This document shows positions 9,256-16,853 of a stretch of 64,000 nucleotides of DNA, in pieces. Source of the stretch: Photobacterium angustum (GTDB lineage: Bacteria > Pseudomonadota > Gammaproteobacteria > Enterobacterales > Vibrionaceae); assembly GCF_002954615.1 (NCBI RefSeq), contig NZ_MSCJ01000001.1:1116001-1180000 (forward strand), in the 5' to 3' direction. The notes beneath the pieces were generated by a model. That model was given only the letters and a program-made list of their open reading frames with translations. It did no database searches and had not been told where the DNA came from. Position numbers and translations under genes: made by a program. Position 1 is the first letter of the stretch. Each line of letters begins with the position of its first letter.

Positions 9256-9293
9256 AAAAGCGCCTATTGGCTTGAAGGCTAATAGGCGCTTTT
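9256..9293. terminator. Bidirectional terminator between converging genes
   Basis: Perfect 13-bp arms: aaaagcgcctatt at 9256-9268 and aataggcgctttt at 9281-9293. It lies between the MFS gene ending at 9252 and the minus-strand peptidase gene ending at 9305. Confidence 0.85.
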
Positions 9294-9304
9294 ATGTATG
9301 CAGA

Positions 9305-9991
9305 TTAATCTAAATCGCTACGTTTTAGGATCAAGTTAGGGTTCGGGCAATTATTTTGGTAAAAATCAAACTGCTCAGGATCAATCACACCAGGATAATC
9401 ATTACTGTAATCACCCATATTTTTGATTATTTGAAAATGCAGATGGGGCGCCCAACCCCCATTTTCTTCCGTGTTACCCACAGCAGTAAATTGTTGGCCT
9501 CGACTAATATGCTGACCAACAGTTAATTGTGATAAATACTCTGTCGCTGTATGTCCGTAAAGAGTATAAAAAACATGCCCATCGAGCGCGTGTTTTAAAA
9601 TAACAGTAGGGCCATAGTCACCGTTTGCTGCATGATTTGCGATACCATAAACTTCACCATCAAGTGGGGCATAAACAGGAACGCCAGCAGGTACGCCTAA
9701 ATCAATCGCCATGTGAACAGTGCGATTAGGAGAGTCGGAAAAGTTCTCTTTATCTTGATAAATCAAGCGGTGTTCAGCATATCGACCAATGACTATTTGT
9801 GCATTGGTGGCAATGGCTTGTTTTACGATTTCATCAGCGAAAGTATGCACGTCAGTTACTTGCTGCCATAAATGACTACTTGGTGTTAAATCGACAACGT
9901 ATCCTGTACCGAATTGTAATTCTTTGGGTATCACAGGATGAAACTCATGTGCACTGAGTACATTTTCGAAAGGGGTTTTCGTTTGTGTCAT
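9305..9991 (-). CDS. M23-family (LytM-like) metallopeptidase without signal peptide
   Basis: A 228-residue protein with an intact M23 zinc-peptidase core: HMAID (HxxxD, the first two ligands) and HLHF (HxH), with LYGH between them. M23 enzymes usually cut peptidoglycan cross-links, but this protein has no signal peptide or membrane anchor, so its location is puzzling. Its start codon overlaps the stop of the upstream MFS gene by 4 bases (ATGA), so the two are translationally coupled. It may process a peptide-like or cyclic product handled by the transporter, or act on the wall through a non-classical route; both are guesses. Confidence 0.82.
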   Translation of the reverse strand: MTQTKTPFENVLSAHEFHPVIPKELQFGTGYVVDLTPSSHLWQQVTDVHTFADEIVKQAIATNAQIVIGRYAEHRLIYQDKENFSDSPNRTVHMAIDLGVPAGVPVYAPLDGEVYGIANHAANGDYGPTVILKHALDGHVFYTLYGHTATEYLSQLTVGQHISRGQQFTAVGNTEENGGWAPHLHFQIIKNMGDYSNDYPGVIDPEQFDFYQNNCPNPNLILKRSDLD

Positions 9992-11238
9992 GCTGCTTCC
10001 AAATCTGATTGTGTGTTTTTATTCGTGCTCTTCGTTGGTACCACCACCATTGCGGCAAGATAGCCGATGACAGCAATCCCCGTTGGTAATAATAAGTGCA
10101 CATTGACCATCATAGCAGTCAAATAACCAGTTAATGTCCACGCCAAACCAACCATTGCACTAGAAAGCGCCATAGCCCAACCTTGATCAATATCACTCGC
10201 GCGATCTGAGAGGGCAGTGATGTAAAGAGGAAAACATAACGCAACCATGGATGCTGCAAAGATCATCGCAACCACATGAGAGGTCGGGGTTGGAGTGATC
10301 GCAAGTAATAACATGCCAATGGCAGATAATGCTGTTGTTGTACGTAGTGCTGAATTAACTGAAAAACGCGATAAGATCAGACGTGGCAATAGTAATAGTG
10401 AAAGGATCATTACGACACCAATTCCCATCATAAAGTATTGGTAGAACTCACTTTCTACCGAAATATTCCATTTCTGCGGGAAGATAAACGCAATGTTTTG
10501 GAAATAGAGGCTCCAGCTAAATTGGCAAATAAAAACGATAAACAAACAGTTCATTAAGCCTTTTTGACTACGTTTTAACGGCTTTACAAACGAGAAAGGG
10601 TTTTCTGTTTTTACAATGTGTTGAATAGGTAAACGCACCACAAACATCAAGATTAAACTAATAAGTGCAATGACGAGGCAGGCATAAAATGGTGCTTGAG
10701 CGCCATAACTAGATGACAATTTACTGCCAAGTGCTGGGCCAAATGACATGGCTGCTGTCATAACAACGGCAACTAAACTCATCAATGTTGCTTTGTTTTT
10801 CCCTTCGCTGTTATCAGCCAAAATCGCTTGTGCAATAGGTTGGCTTGCCGAGCCTAAGCTGTTGATCATATTACCGACAAACAAAATGATCACCGAGCTC
10901 ACCACAATCGCATAAATCGGTAAGGCGAAACCAATAGCTGCAATCATCAAACAAATGGCAATCACGGTCTTACGACTGAACTTATCGGCAAAACGCGCAA
11001 TAAAAGGGGTAAAGAACATCGAAATAAATGGGGCGGCAGACATTACTGTACCAAACAACATACGACGCTGTTCAATTGGCATACTCTTGGCAAATTCCAA
11101 CGAATGATCAGTTAAAAATAAGCTGACGTATGCAGGGATCGTAATAAAAAATCCGGCAGATCCAAGAAAGATAATGATGTATAGCGTTATAAGCGTAAAT
11201 AAGGGCAGCTGTTGAGCGGTGCGGTGTTGGTTGTGCAT
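9988..11238 (-). CDS. MFS transporter coupled to an M23 peptidase
   Basis: A 416-residue, 12-helix MFS transporter (TetA/drug-antiporter type). Motif A is ARFADKFSRK in loop 2-3, and ILADNSEGKNKATLMS lies near helix 5. It is not close to the Bcr/CflA genes nearby. The start follows GGGAGAATAAG. The next gene, an M23 peptidase, overlaps its stop. A Fur-like site lies about 120 bp upstream (11359-11377), so iron-regulated export is plausible. Substrate unknown. Confidence 0.88.
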   Translation of the reverse strand: MHNQHRTAQQLPLFTLITLYIIIFLGSAGFFITIPAYVSLFLTDHSLEFAKSMPIEQRRMLFGTVMSAAPFISMFFTPFIARFADKFSRKTVIAICLMIAAIGFALPIYAIVVSSVIILFVGNMINSLGSASQPIAQAILADNSEGKNKATLMSLVAVVMTAAMSFGPALGSKLSSSYGAQAPFYACLVIALISLILMFVVRLPIQHIVKTENPFSFVKPLKRSQKGLMNCLFIVFICQFSWSLYFQNIAFIFPQKWNISVESEFYQYFMMGIGVVMILSLLLLPRLILSRFSVNSALRTTTALSAIGMLLLAITPTPTSHVVAMIFAASMVALCFPLYITALSDRASDIDQGWAMALSSAMVGLAWTLTGYLTAMMVNVHLLLPTGIAVIGYLAAMVVVPTKSTNKNTQSDLEAA

Positions 11239-11674
11239 CTTATTCTCCCAGTGAATATGCGCGCTATTCTAATTCTCTTGGGGTAATTGGCAAACACTAT
11301 CGTTAAGTTTTGAAATTAATTTTTAACAATTATTGGTAAAAAGCAAACTCATGCAACTGAAAGTGATTCGCATTCAGATACTTGTAATTAAGTATATTTT
11401 GTTTTGAGTTATCTACTGTCTACATTAGTAAGAAGCTAAGTGAGTTAGCTTCTTTTGGCGGAAAGTTTCCCTTAGCTATAGTTACCTGAGGGAGTTTCGA
11501 AGTAAGTTTTAAAAATATGTGTCCTTATACAATCTAATATTCATCACCTTTCATTAACTTATTGATGGAAAATTGACTGTAATCGAAAAGGCTGCACGAT
11601 AGGTGTTTTAAAGGCGGCTAAAAGTCGTATAAAGCGTTAGCCGATAACCCGAAATCTGAGTTATGGAGAACAGA
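11239..11674. other. Left edge of accessory island
   Basis: Holds the promoter side of the MFS/M23 operon with a Fur-like site (11359-11377), a hairpin at 11430-11454 (aagaagctaa and ttagcttctt, loop of 5) and a short motif at 11474 (agctatagtt then ctgagg) that recurs at 15854. The motif gcgttag at 11634-11640, at the left of the GNAT gene, looks like an integron cassette junction. Confidence 0.5.
11359..11377. promoter_or_regulatory. Candidate Fur box upstream of MFS/M23 operon
   Basis: The bases gaaagtgattcgcattcag match about 14 of 19 positions of a Fur-type site of the form GAAAATGATTCTCATTTTC. They lie in the promoter region of the minus-strand MFS gene. Weaker than the site at 5972. 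Confidence 0.4.
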
Positions 11675-12148
11675 GTGAACGTAAGGAAAGCGAACAAACA
11701 AGACTCCGGTAAGTTGCTAGAACTTATTGGGTATAAAGCCGAGTTTGACCGAAGTATGAAAGGGTTCAACGGCGAAATCTCCACAAATAAAGGCAAGATT
11801 GAACGAACCTTATTTGGCGACGTACCGTTTGCTCACGCTTTGCTATTGGAAGTCGACGGCAATGTTCTGGGTTTCGCCTTATTTCATTATCGCTATTCTT
11901 CCTTCCGAGGTGAACCGTCTATTTGGCTTGATGACTTGCTAGTTGTTGGTCGGCATAGGTCAAAGGGGTATGGTGCCGAACTTATGCATGCTTTGAAAAT
12001 TGAAGCAGGAAAGTCGTTAGCTTCTCACATTTCATGGACAGCTAGCCCCTACAACACCAAAGCCCATAATTTCTATAAGAAGCTAGGCGCAGAAGTTGAA
12101 CGGATGGATGGTCAGCGTCCGTATTTCCGTTGGGCAATGTACGACTAA
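11675..12148 (+). CDS. GNAT N-acetyltransferase in an integron-cassette-like setting
   Basis: A GNAT acetyltransferase of about 157 residues that would move an acetyl group from acetyl-CoA to an amine. The acetyl-CoA loop appears as VVGRHRSKGYGAELM (R/QxxGxG/A), with the usual WTASPYNTKAHNFYKKLGAE near the C-terminus. The GTG at 11675 follows GGAG at a 6-base spacing and gives MNVRKANKQD, a typical GNAT start; an ATG at 11663 is the alternative. The gene is bounded by gcgttag on the left and taacaaacggtcaag right at the stop codon, both like the ends of Vibrio integron attC sites. No full attC fold or integron integrase is visible. Confidence 0.88.
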   Translation: MNVRKANKQDSGKLLELIGYKAEFDRSMKGFNGEISTNKGKIERTLFGDVPFAHALLLEVDGNVLGFALFHYRYSSFRGEPSIWLDDLLVVGRHRSKGYGAELMHALKIEAGKSLASHISWTASPYNTKAHNFYKKLGAEVERMDGQRPYFRWAMYD

Positions 12149-12206
12149 CAAACGGTCAAGAAATCAAAATACCTTTCATAATCTGACAGAATCGCTTGGT
12201 GATCAC

Positions 12207-12236
12207 ATATGAGTTAGCTACTAGGCTAACTCATAT
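12207..12236. repeat. Perfect 12-bp inverted repeat
   Basis: Arms atatgagttagc and gctaactcatat with a 6-base loop (tactag). There is no T run after it. Related arms with gagttagc appear in the hairpin at 17005-17031. Confidence 0.7.
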
Positions 12237-12253
12237 TTGCCCCATTGTGTGTT
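12227..12253 (+). repeat. Direct repeat copy A (partner at 13210-13236)
   Basis: 27 bases, 23 identical to 13210-13236. The shared core is tgccccattgt, with taactca before it and tgtt after it. The two copies bracket the second GNAT gene, which suggests that segment was inserted or exchanged as a unit. Confidence 0.65.
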
Positions 12254-12567
12254 GCAGCCAATATTTATGGTTCTTATCCCACGTTAATTTATCCCTAATA
12301 AAACTTATCTTAATAACTACCCACAATTCACTTCGCGTCATTTATCAGACTATCCAATAAACTGGTTTCTTTTGCAGTGATATTGGGAAGTGGTTCTAAA
12401 ATCACCTTTTTTTGTTTTTAATTGTGCGTGCTTTACCGCTAAGTTTATCGTGAATTTTCGAATAAAGTGATTTAAATACAATTGTTTAACTGTGGCTTTT
12501 TGTCACGATATAAAGAGTGTCATTACGCATTCGCAGTAATGTTATGTTATAACCTTTAAGGAAGAAA

Positions 12568-13002
12568 ATGGAACTTACTCCCTTTAAAAGTACAGATTAT
12601 CAACTTCTAGTTGATTGGATCGAGTCGCCTCAATTTAACTATCAATGGGGAGGTCCAGCATACACTTTCCCTTTGACGATTGAACAGATTACAGCGCACT
12701 GTGCAAATCGCGAAATTTTCCCTTTTTTATTTCACTCTCAGGGGCAAATAGCTGGTTATGCAGAGTTTCGGAAAATACCTGATGGATCGTGCAGGATTTG
12801 TCGTGTACTAATTTTAAAAAGTCATCGGGGTAACGGTCTGGCTAGCGAAATGCTTAGGCTCGTTATAAAAGAAGCTCAAATGGAAACACATTGTACGAAG
12901 TTCAGTCTGTCTGTTTTTGAACACAACACAACGGCTATTTCCCTTTATAAGTCATTAGGCTTCAAAGTGTTGTCAACAGAAATACGCTCAGAGACAGTGT
13001 GA
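12568..13002 (+). CDS. GNAT N-acetyltransferase, C-terminus cut by an in-frame TGA
   Basis: A 144-residue GNAT enzyme. The acetyl-CoA binding loop is LKSHRGNGLASEML (RGxGLA type), followed by LSVFEHNTTAISLYKSLGF. The start has TAAGGAA just upstream. Reading on past the TGA at 13000-13002 in the same frame gives GKTWVAVEMEARL and then a TAA at 13042. That is exactly the kind of C-terminal strand (GxxW...MExRL) such proteins normally end with. So the reading frame has probably lost its last 13-14 residues to a nonsense change. The acetyl-CoA site is intact, so some activity may remain. It is bracketed by 27-bp direct repeats. Confidence 0.82.
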   Translation: MELTPFKSTDYQLLVDWIESPQFNYQWGGPAYTFPLTIEQITAHCANREIFPFLFHSQGQIAGYAEFRKIPDGSCRICRVLILKSHRGNGLASEMLRLVIKEAQMETHCTKFSLSVFEHNTTAISLYKSLGFKVLSTEIRSETV

Positions 13003-13440
13003 GGTAAAACTTGGGTTGCGGTGGAAATGGAAGCACGATTATAACAAATAAGGATATGTTTGCGCAGCCGACGTCTATCCGAAGTGTTGAACAAGCCCTG
13101 GCCACCTTATATAAGTAAATATTGCGAAATATGATAAAGGGGGATGCTGACCCTTTTAAGTAAACTATATTTTTTCTCATCTAAAGAAAAAGCAATCTAA
13201 CTCATCATCTAACTCAAAAATGCCCCATTGTTTGTTAGGTTGCTTTCCTGCAAAGCATTCAGTTTGGTCTTTGACTTACTTTTTCTTATGACAAATGCTC
13301 TAGCTAAGTGGCCAAATTTTCTCATCCGCCACACGAATTCATCATTGTGATATGCCTTTCCTAACTGTCTCACTTATGCAAGCTTGAGGTAATGTGGTAT
13401 AAAACATTCATATACTTTTCAGCCTACCAAGGAAATATAT
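13003..13440. other. Accessory intergenic region after the truncated GNAT gene
   Basis: The first 42 bases are the disconnected C-terminus of the GNAT gene. The rest is non-coding as far as I can see and contains copy B of the 27-bp direct repeat at 13210-13236. No further gene is recognised. Confidence 0.5.
13210..13236 (+). repeat. Direct repeat copy B (partner at 12227-12253)
   Basis: 23 of 27 bases match copy A in the same orientation. Followed by taggttgc, so the junction reads tttgttagg, loosely like a cassette boundary. Confidence 0.65.
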
Positions 13441-13851
13441 ATGACATCACTGTATGTTGTTGTTTTTGCTCTTCTATTAACAGTTGCGCAACTTCTTTTC
13501 TTGTTGAGAAAATACAAGAAAAAAATCCAAGAATTACAATCCACCTATGTTGAATCTAGTACGACCGCTGAAGAGGCTGATCTACAGGTTAATCTTGTCA
13601 GAACCTCAACTGATGATATGGCGTACTTCAAGTCGGAAAACGATCGCATTTTGTTTTTGTTGTTAGAGGTTGATGGTAAGCGTCGAAACCAATTGCTTGG
13701 TATCACCTCAGAGATGTATGAGGACGAGGATGCAGCTAAAAAATGGTATAAGTCACTGTCAAATAAAGTTCATCCAGACAAAAATGATGATCCAAGAGCC
13801 GCGGAGGCTTTCGATAAATTAAAGCAACTCTATAACAAAGTTACATATTAG
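13441..13851 (+). CDS. Membrane-anchored J-domain co-chaperone
   Basis: A 136-residue protein with one N-terminal membrane helix (residues 3-22), a short coiled-coil-prone linker (23-45) and a C-terminal J-domain from about residue 85 to the end. The HPD tripeptide that activates DnaK ATPase is at 111-113 (KVHPDKND). It would recruit DnaK to a client at the inner membrane. There is no Gly/Phe region or zinc finger, so it is a class C J protein. It is the first gene of a tight three-gene operon (gaps of 6 and 2 bases) whose other products are unassigned and are probably its clients or partners. Confidence 0.85.
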   Translation: MTSLYVVVFALLLTVAQLLFLLRKYKKKIQELQSTYVESSTTAEEADLQVNLVRTSTDDMAYFKSENDRILFLLLEVDGKRRNQLLGITSEMYEDEDAAKKWYKSLSNKVHPDKNDDPRAAEAFDKLKQLYNKVTY

Positions 13852-13857
13852 TGGGTA

Positions 13858-14316
13858 ATGTTCATGAGTGACACAAATTTACCCATAGAGCTCAAGCCAC
13901 TATCGGAATTGATTGACGTGAAACCCATCGAAATCTCCCCCGATTTGGATGAAAAACTTACCGAAAACAATCAAGTATTGGCAAGTAAGTCTATCATGGA
14001 GATTGATCATCAGACCAAAACACCTACTCCATTTTTTAGCGTTGATTCATTAGTGTCATGTATTGGAACTGATAGAAAGCCATTCAGAGAGTTAATGGCA
14101 GATGCGGAAGATGGTGAGGTAATAAAAATAAATAATGAATACCTTATTCGTAGCGATCTTACCAAACAATTTTTGCAAGAGCGCTCGGAGCAACCACGTT
14201 CTTGCGGAGAGCGAGCGCGGATTGAGGCAACACGAAGTATAGTGAATGAGGCAAGTAAGTTAGAGTATGAACAGGTCATTGCGCTGTTAAACAACAAAGT
14301 TCAAGGTGATGAATAA
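13858..14316 (+). CDS. Unassigned soluble protein in J-domain operon
   Basis: 152 residues, acidic, with no signal peptide or membrane helix. The N-terminal half is rich in Pro/Glu/Asp and looks disordered. The C-terminal half is helical (SLVSCIGTDRKPFRELMADAEDGE, then RARIEATRSIVNEASKLE). ATG codons at 13858 and 13864 are both possible. It lies 6 bases after the J-domain gene and 2 bases before the next one, so all three are likely made together. I do not recognise a family. Confidence 0.72.
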   Translation: MFMSDTNLPIELKPLSELIDVKPIEISPDLDEKLTENNQVLASKSIMEIDHQTKTPTPFFSVDSLVSCIGTDRKPFRELMADAEDGEVIKINNEYLIRSDLTKQFLQERSEQPRSCGERARIEATRSIVNEASKLEYEQVIALLNNKVQGDE

Positions 14317-14318
14317 AA

Positions 14319-14936
14319 ATGCCCAAGTTTAAATATCTCTTAGAGACCAAAAAAACACTTTCCGTTAATGGACAAGGATTTAGTGTATTACAAGTGTATA
14401 CAGATACTAAGGTTACAAATAGTCAATTGTTTATCAATGTTAACGATCTCGTTGAAAACGCTCCATTGACTCGTGGTGAAGTGAACGAGCATGTCGCAGA
14501 TGCATCTGAAGAGCAAGTGATCATTGATCAAGAGCAAACCTTAATTCGTGTTTCTAGTGCTTTGAAATTGAATGACCCTAAGTTGAGAGATGTTGACCCC
14601 AACGTGCGTGCTCAAGCTCAGCAATTTGAGCAAGTTATTGATAAAATCAATATGATGCCTAAGCTTAATGAGGAGCGAGCCATTGCATCAGAGACGGTGA
14701 AAACAAAGTCTACCAAGGCAAAGCAAGACTATAAGAATCAAAGAGTTACACAAGGGTTAGGTAACGTGTGTGAAAAAACAAATCAGCCCATACCTCAGGG
14801 CGATAACCTTCATATTCACCGCGATCCCAGAGAAGCGGACTTTCCAGAACTGGCTGCAGAAGAAGAATCTTTATCTGCCATTGGTTCAACCGTTCACAGT
14901 GAGGGGCACAAAAGCGATAATAAACCCTTTAAATAG
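14319..14936 (+). CDS. Unassigned protein, C-terminus with HNH-like spacing
   Basis: 205 residues, soluble. Residues 1-60 look like a small beta-rich domain, and 60-150 are charged helix. The last 55 residues carry CEKTNQPIPQGDNLHIHRDP followed by VHSEGH. The order Cys...Thr...HIHR...VH...H resembles a degenerate or minimal HNH-nuclease fold, but one expected His is not adjacent to the other (HIH in place of HH), so this is only a resemblance. Last gene of the J-domain operon. Function not assigned. Confidence 0.7.
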   Translation: MPKFKYLLETKKTLSVNGQGFSVLQVYTDTKVTNSQLFINVNDLVENAPLTRGEVNEHVADASEEQVIIDQEQTLIRVSSALKLNDPKLRDVDPNVRAQAQQFEQVIDKINMMPKLNEERAIASETVKTKSTKAKQDYKNQRVTQGLGNVCEKTNQPIPQGDNLHIHRDPREADFPELAAEEESLSAIGSTVHSEGHKSDNKPFK

Positions 14937-15072
14937 TCAGGTAGAATGAAATCTGGAAAATAGACCACTTAAGGCATTCATTTGTTGATGTTCTCCTGTG
15001 ACTCTTGGCACTAGCATAACGGATAATTTGCCATACCTTACTTAATTTAGGGTTGACTATATTAGCAATGGC

Positions 15073-15090
15073 GCAACTCGGAAATGTCCA
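15073..15090 (+). repeat. Direct repeat flanking the recombinase segment, left copy
   Basis: gcaactcggaaatgtcca matches 16984-17001 (gtaactcgaaaatgtcca) at 16 of 18 positions in the same orientation. The pair brackets the tyrosine recombinase and the membrane protein gene. A hairpin follows each copy: gggcgt with acgccc here, and 17005-17031 at the other. Confidence 0.5.
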
Positions 15091-15195
15091 TGGGCGTTCT
15101 TGCACGCCCTGAACGACAGTAATCGAAACTGCTACAACAGTTTTAGTCAATAACCAGACTTTATGTTGACCAATAACACCTAAGAGGAGGTCAAC

Positions 15196-15792
15196 ATGAG
15201 AAAGTCATCATCAGAAAAATGCAGCGGGATAAAAAGACCATTCAAGTTGGAAGAGATTTGGCGAATAAGAACTAGGCTAGAACTTGAAAACGACCTAATG
15301 CAACTTGCACTATTGAACCTAGCCATTGATAGCAAGTTGAGGGCAAGTGATCTACTAAAACTGCACGTATATGATGTTTCTTCGCAAGGAGTGATCTATG
15401 AGAGGGTTCAATGCACCCAGCAAAAAACAGGTACAGATGTACACTATGAGATTACTCCGAGAACACAACAGAGCATTAGTCGGTGGGTTTACTCTGCATC
15501 CCTAGATACATGTAGCTTTTTATTTCCAAGTTGTCGCCGCAAAAGGCAACCTATCAGCTACTCATTCTATCGCTCAATTATCAGAAACTGGGCTGAAAAA
15601 CTGGGATTGAATGCTGACTATTACGGCACTCATTCCATGCGCCGTACTAAAGCCACTTTAATCTATGCCAGAACGAAAAACATCAGGGCTGTACAGATCT
15701 TACTTGGACATTCGAAGCTAGATAACACAATTCGATACCTTGGCGCTGAGCTAGAAGACGCTTTGAGGCTATCTGAGAAAACAGACTGCTGA
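15196..15792 (+). CDS. Short tyrosine recombinase/integrase (catalytic domain only)
   Basis: A 198-residue site-specific recombinase that lacks the usual N-terminal core-binding domain, similar in size to the FimB/FimE class. All catalytic residues can be placed: Arg49 (KLRASDLL), Lys77 (QQKTG), His146 and Arg149 (THSMRR), His172 (LLGHSKLD) and nucleophile Tyr181 (IRYLG). The ATG at 15196 has AGGAGG upstream, a very strong site. It should cut and rejoin DNA at short inverted or direct sites, either moving a small element or inverting a switch. Near-identical 18-bp direct repeats at 15073 and 16984 flank it and a membrane protein gene. Confidence 0.9.
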   Translation: MRKSSSEKCSGIKRPFKLEEIWRIRTRLELENDLMQLALLNLAIDSKLRASDLLKLHVYDVSSQGVIYERVQCTQQKTGTDVHYEITPRTQQSISRWVYSASLDTCSFLFPSCRRKRQPISYSFYRSIIRNWAEKLGLNADYYGTHSMRRTKATLIYARTKNIRAVQILLGHSKLDNTIRYLGAELEDALRLSEKTDC

Positions 15793-15807
15793 CAGGCGGG
15801 ATCTGCT

Positions 15808-15833
15808 ACAGGCTTTTCCTCTGAAAAGCCTGT
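15808..15833. terminator. Hairpin after the recombinase gene
   Basis: Perfect 11-bp arms (acaggcttttc, gaaaagcctgt) with a 4-base loop, 16 bases after the stop. No T run follows, so it may be a weak terminator or an RNA-stabilising hairpin. Confidence 0.5.
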
Positions 15834-15980
15834 GTCCCATAATACGTCAGCACAGCTATAGTTGGTCTGAGGTTCCCATATATTAATATAACTAATAACT
15901 AACCTTACTCGAACAGATCTGTGAGTTAATGAGGGGGAGTACAGTGATATCGCCTACGGAAGTAACTCCGCAGGCGTTCG

Positions 15981-16772
15981 TTAATTATTTGGGTTCTTTA
16001 TATTGAAGGGGCTTGTATTCTTTCCTGCTTGAACCTCTTCATTGCAACTATTGTCACTTGATAAAGTGGCTTGAGTGGGAGTTTGTATATCACCATCTCC
16101 CTTTTTACTAAGGTCTGCCTTTTGTTTACTACTACGCTTGCACTTTGCTAGAGCTAACTCTCTAAAAGCTTTTGCTAGGCGCAAAGAAAGAGCCAAAGTG
16201 AATAACCATGGTGCAATATTTGCGTATACATATTCAGTAGTGGTCAGTTGCCGTGCTTTTCGCCATTGGTATAATTCGTTTTGGCGCTCGTTTAGTCGTT
16301 TTCGCGCTGATTTAATCTCTTCCACTTTGGCTCTTAAGTTTGAGTCTTTAATTGCCAGAGGTTTTTCTTTGAGAACAATATCAACTTTTACTAATTTGAT
16401 ATCATCAGGGAAATTTGACTGGGATGCAATCGGCGCGAGCGAAGCTATACGTGTACAAAGTGATTTATCCTCTTCATCAACACTATGACATGAAAGCTTT
16501 TTAGTTGAATCAACGGCGCGCTTATATGACATAACAGCATTTTTTTCATTGGATTCTGCTAGTTTCAAATCAAGTTCGCTGTTAAGAAGTCGCAGAGCAG
16601 ATACCTGTGAAATGAGAGCAACTGCAGCGAAAATCAACCAAACTATGTCAATTATTTTTAATTCCACATCTTCCCATTTACACTTAAAAGCAAAATAAGT
16701 ACAAATTGCCGTGGAAATAATTAGAAAAATTATTAAAAATATTAGATTTGGTGAATTCACCACCACGTCCAT
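15981..16772 (-). CDS. Unassigned three-helix membrane protein
   Basis: About 263 residues from the ATG at 16772 (a TTG at 16853 would add 27). There are two N-terminal membrane helices (LIFLIIFLIISTAICTYFAF; IVWLIFAAVALISQVSAL), a soluble region of some 120 residues with a coiled-coil-like ERQNELYQWRKARQ stretch and two Cys (SCHSVDEEDKSLC), a third helix (APWLFTLALSLRLAKAF), and a polar Lys/Ser/Asn-rich tail. It converges on the recombinase gene and lies inside the pair of 18-bp direct repeats, so it may be cargo of the same small element. Family not recognised. Confidence 0.7.
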   Translation of the reverse strand: MDVVVNSPNLIFLIIFLIISTAICTYFAFKCKWEDVELKIIDIVWLIFAAVALISQVSALRLLNSELDLKLAESNEKNAVMSYKRAVDSTKKLSCHSVDEEDKSLCTRIASLAPIASQSNFPDDIKLVKVDIVLKEKPLAIKDSNLRAKVEEIKSARKRLNERQNELYQWRKARQLTTTEYVYANIAPWLFTLALSLRLAKAFRELALAKCKRSSKQKADLSKKGDGDIQTPTQATLSSDNSCNEEVQAGKNTSPFNIKNPNN

Positions 16773-16853
16773 TGTACTTTCTTCTGCGAGCTGTGTGCCA
16801 ATACTCAATGCATACTCCTGATTACTAGTAAAAAGCTGAAGAATACCACACAA

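Larger units (their letters stand above)
12149..12567. other. Accessory intergenic region with hairpin and direct repeat
   Basis: Begins with an attC-like half-site (12146-12160). It holds a perfect 12-bp inverted repeat (atatgagttagc at 12207-12218, gctaactcatat at 12225-12236) and the first copy of a 27-bp direct repeat (12227-12253) whose partner is at 13210-13236. The rest is AT-rich with no gene. Confidence 0.55.

Noticed and set aside
12207..12236. Perfect hairpin considered as a complete integron attC site
   Set aside because: An attC needs paired R and L boxes with spacers and the conserved GTTRRRY end; this is a simple short hairpin. Only the half-site at 12146-12160 looks attC-like.
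13011..13118. A 35-codon plus-strand frame (TTG start) after the second GNAT gene
   Set aside because: It overlaps, in another frame, the in-frame continuation GKTWVAVEMEARL of the GNAT gene, has no ribosome site and no recognisable motif.
16075..16488. A 137-codon plus-strand frame opposite the membrane protein gene at 15981-16772
   Set aside because: The minus-strand reading has coherent membrane helices and a sensible start, while this one is a low-information shadow.
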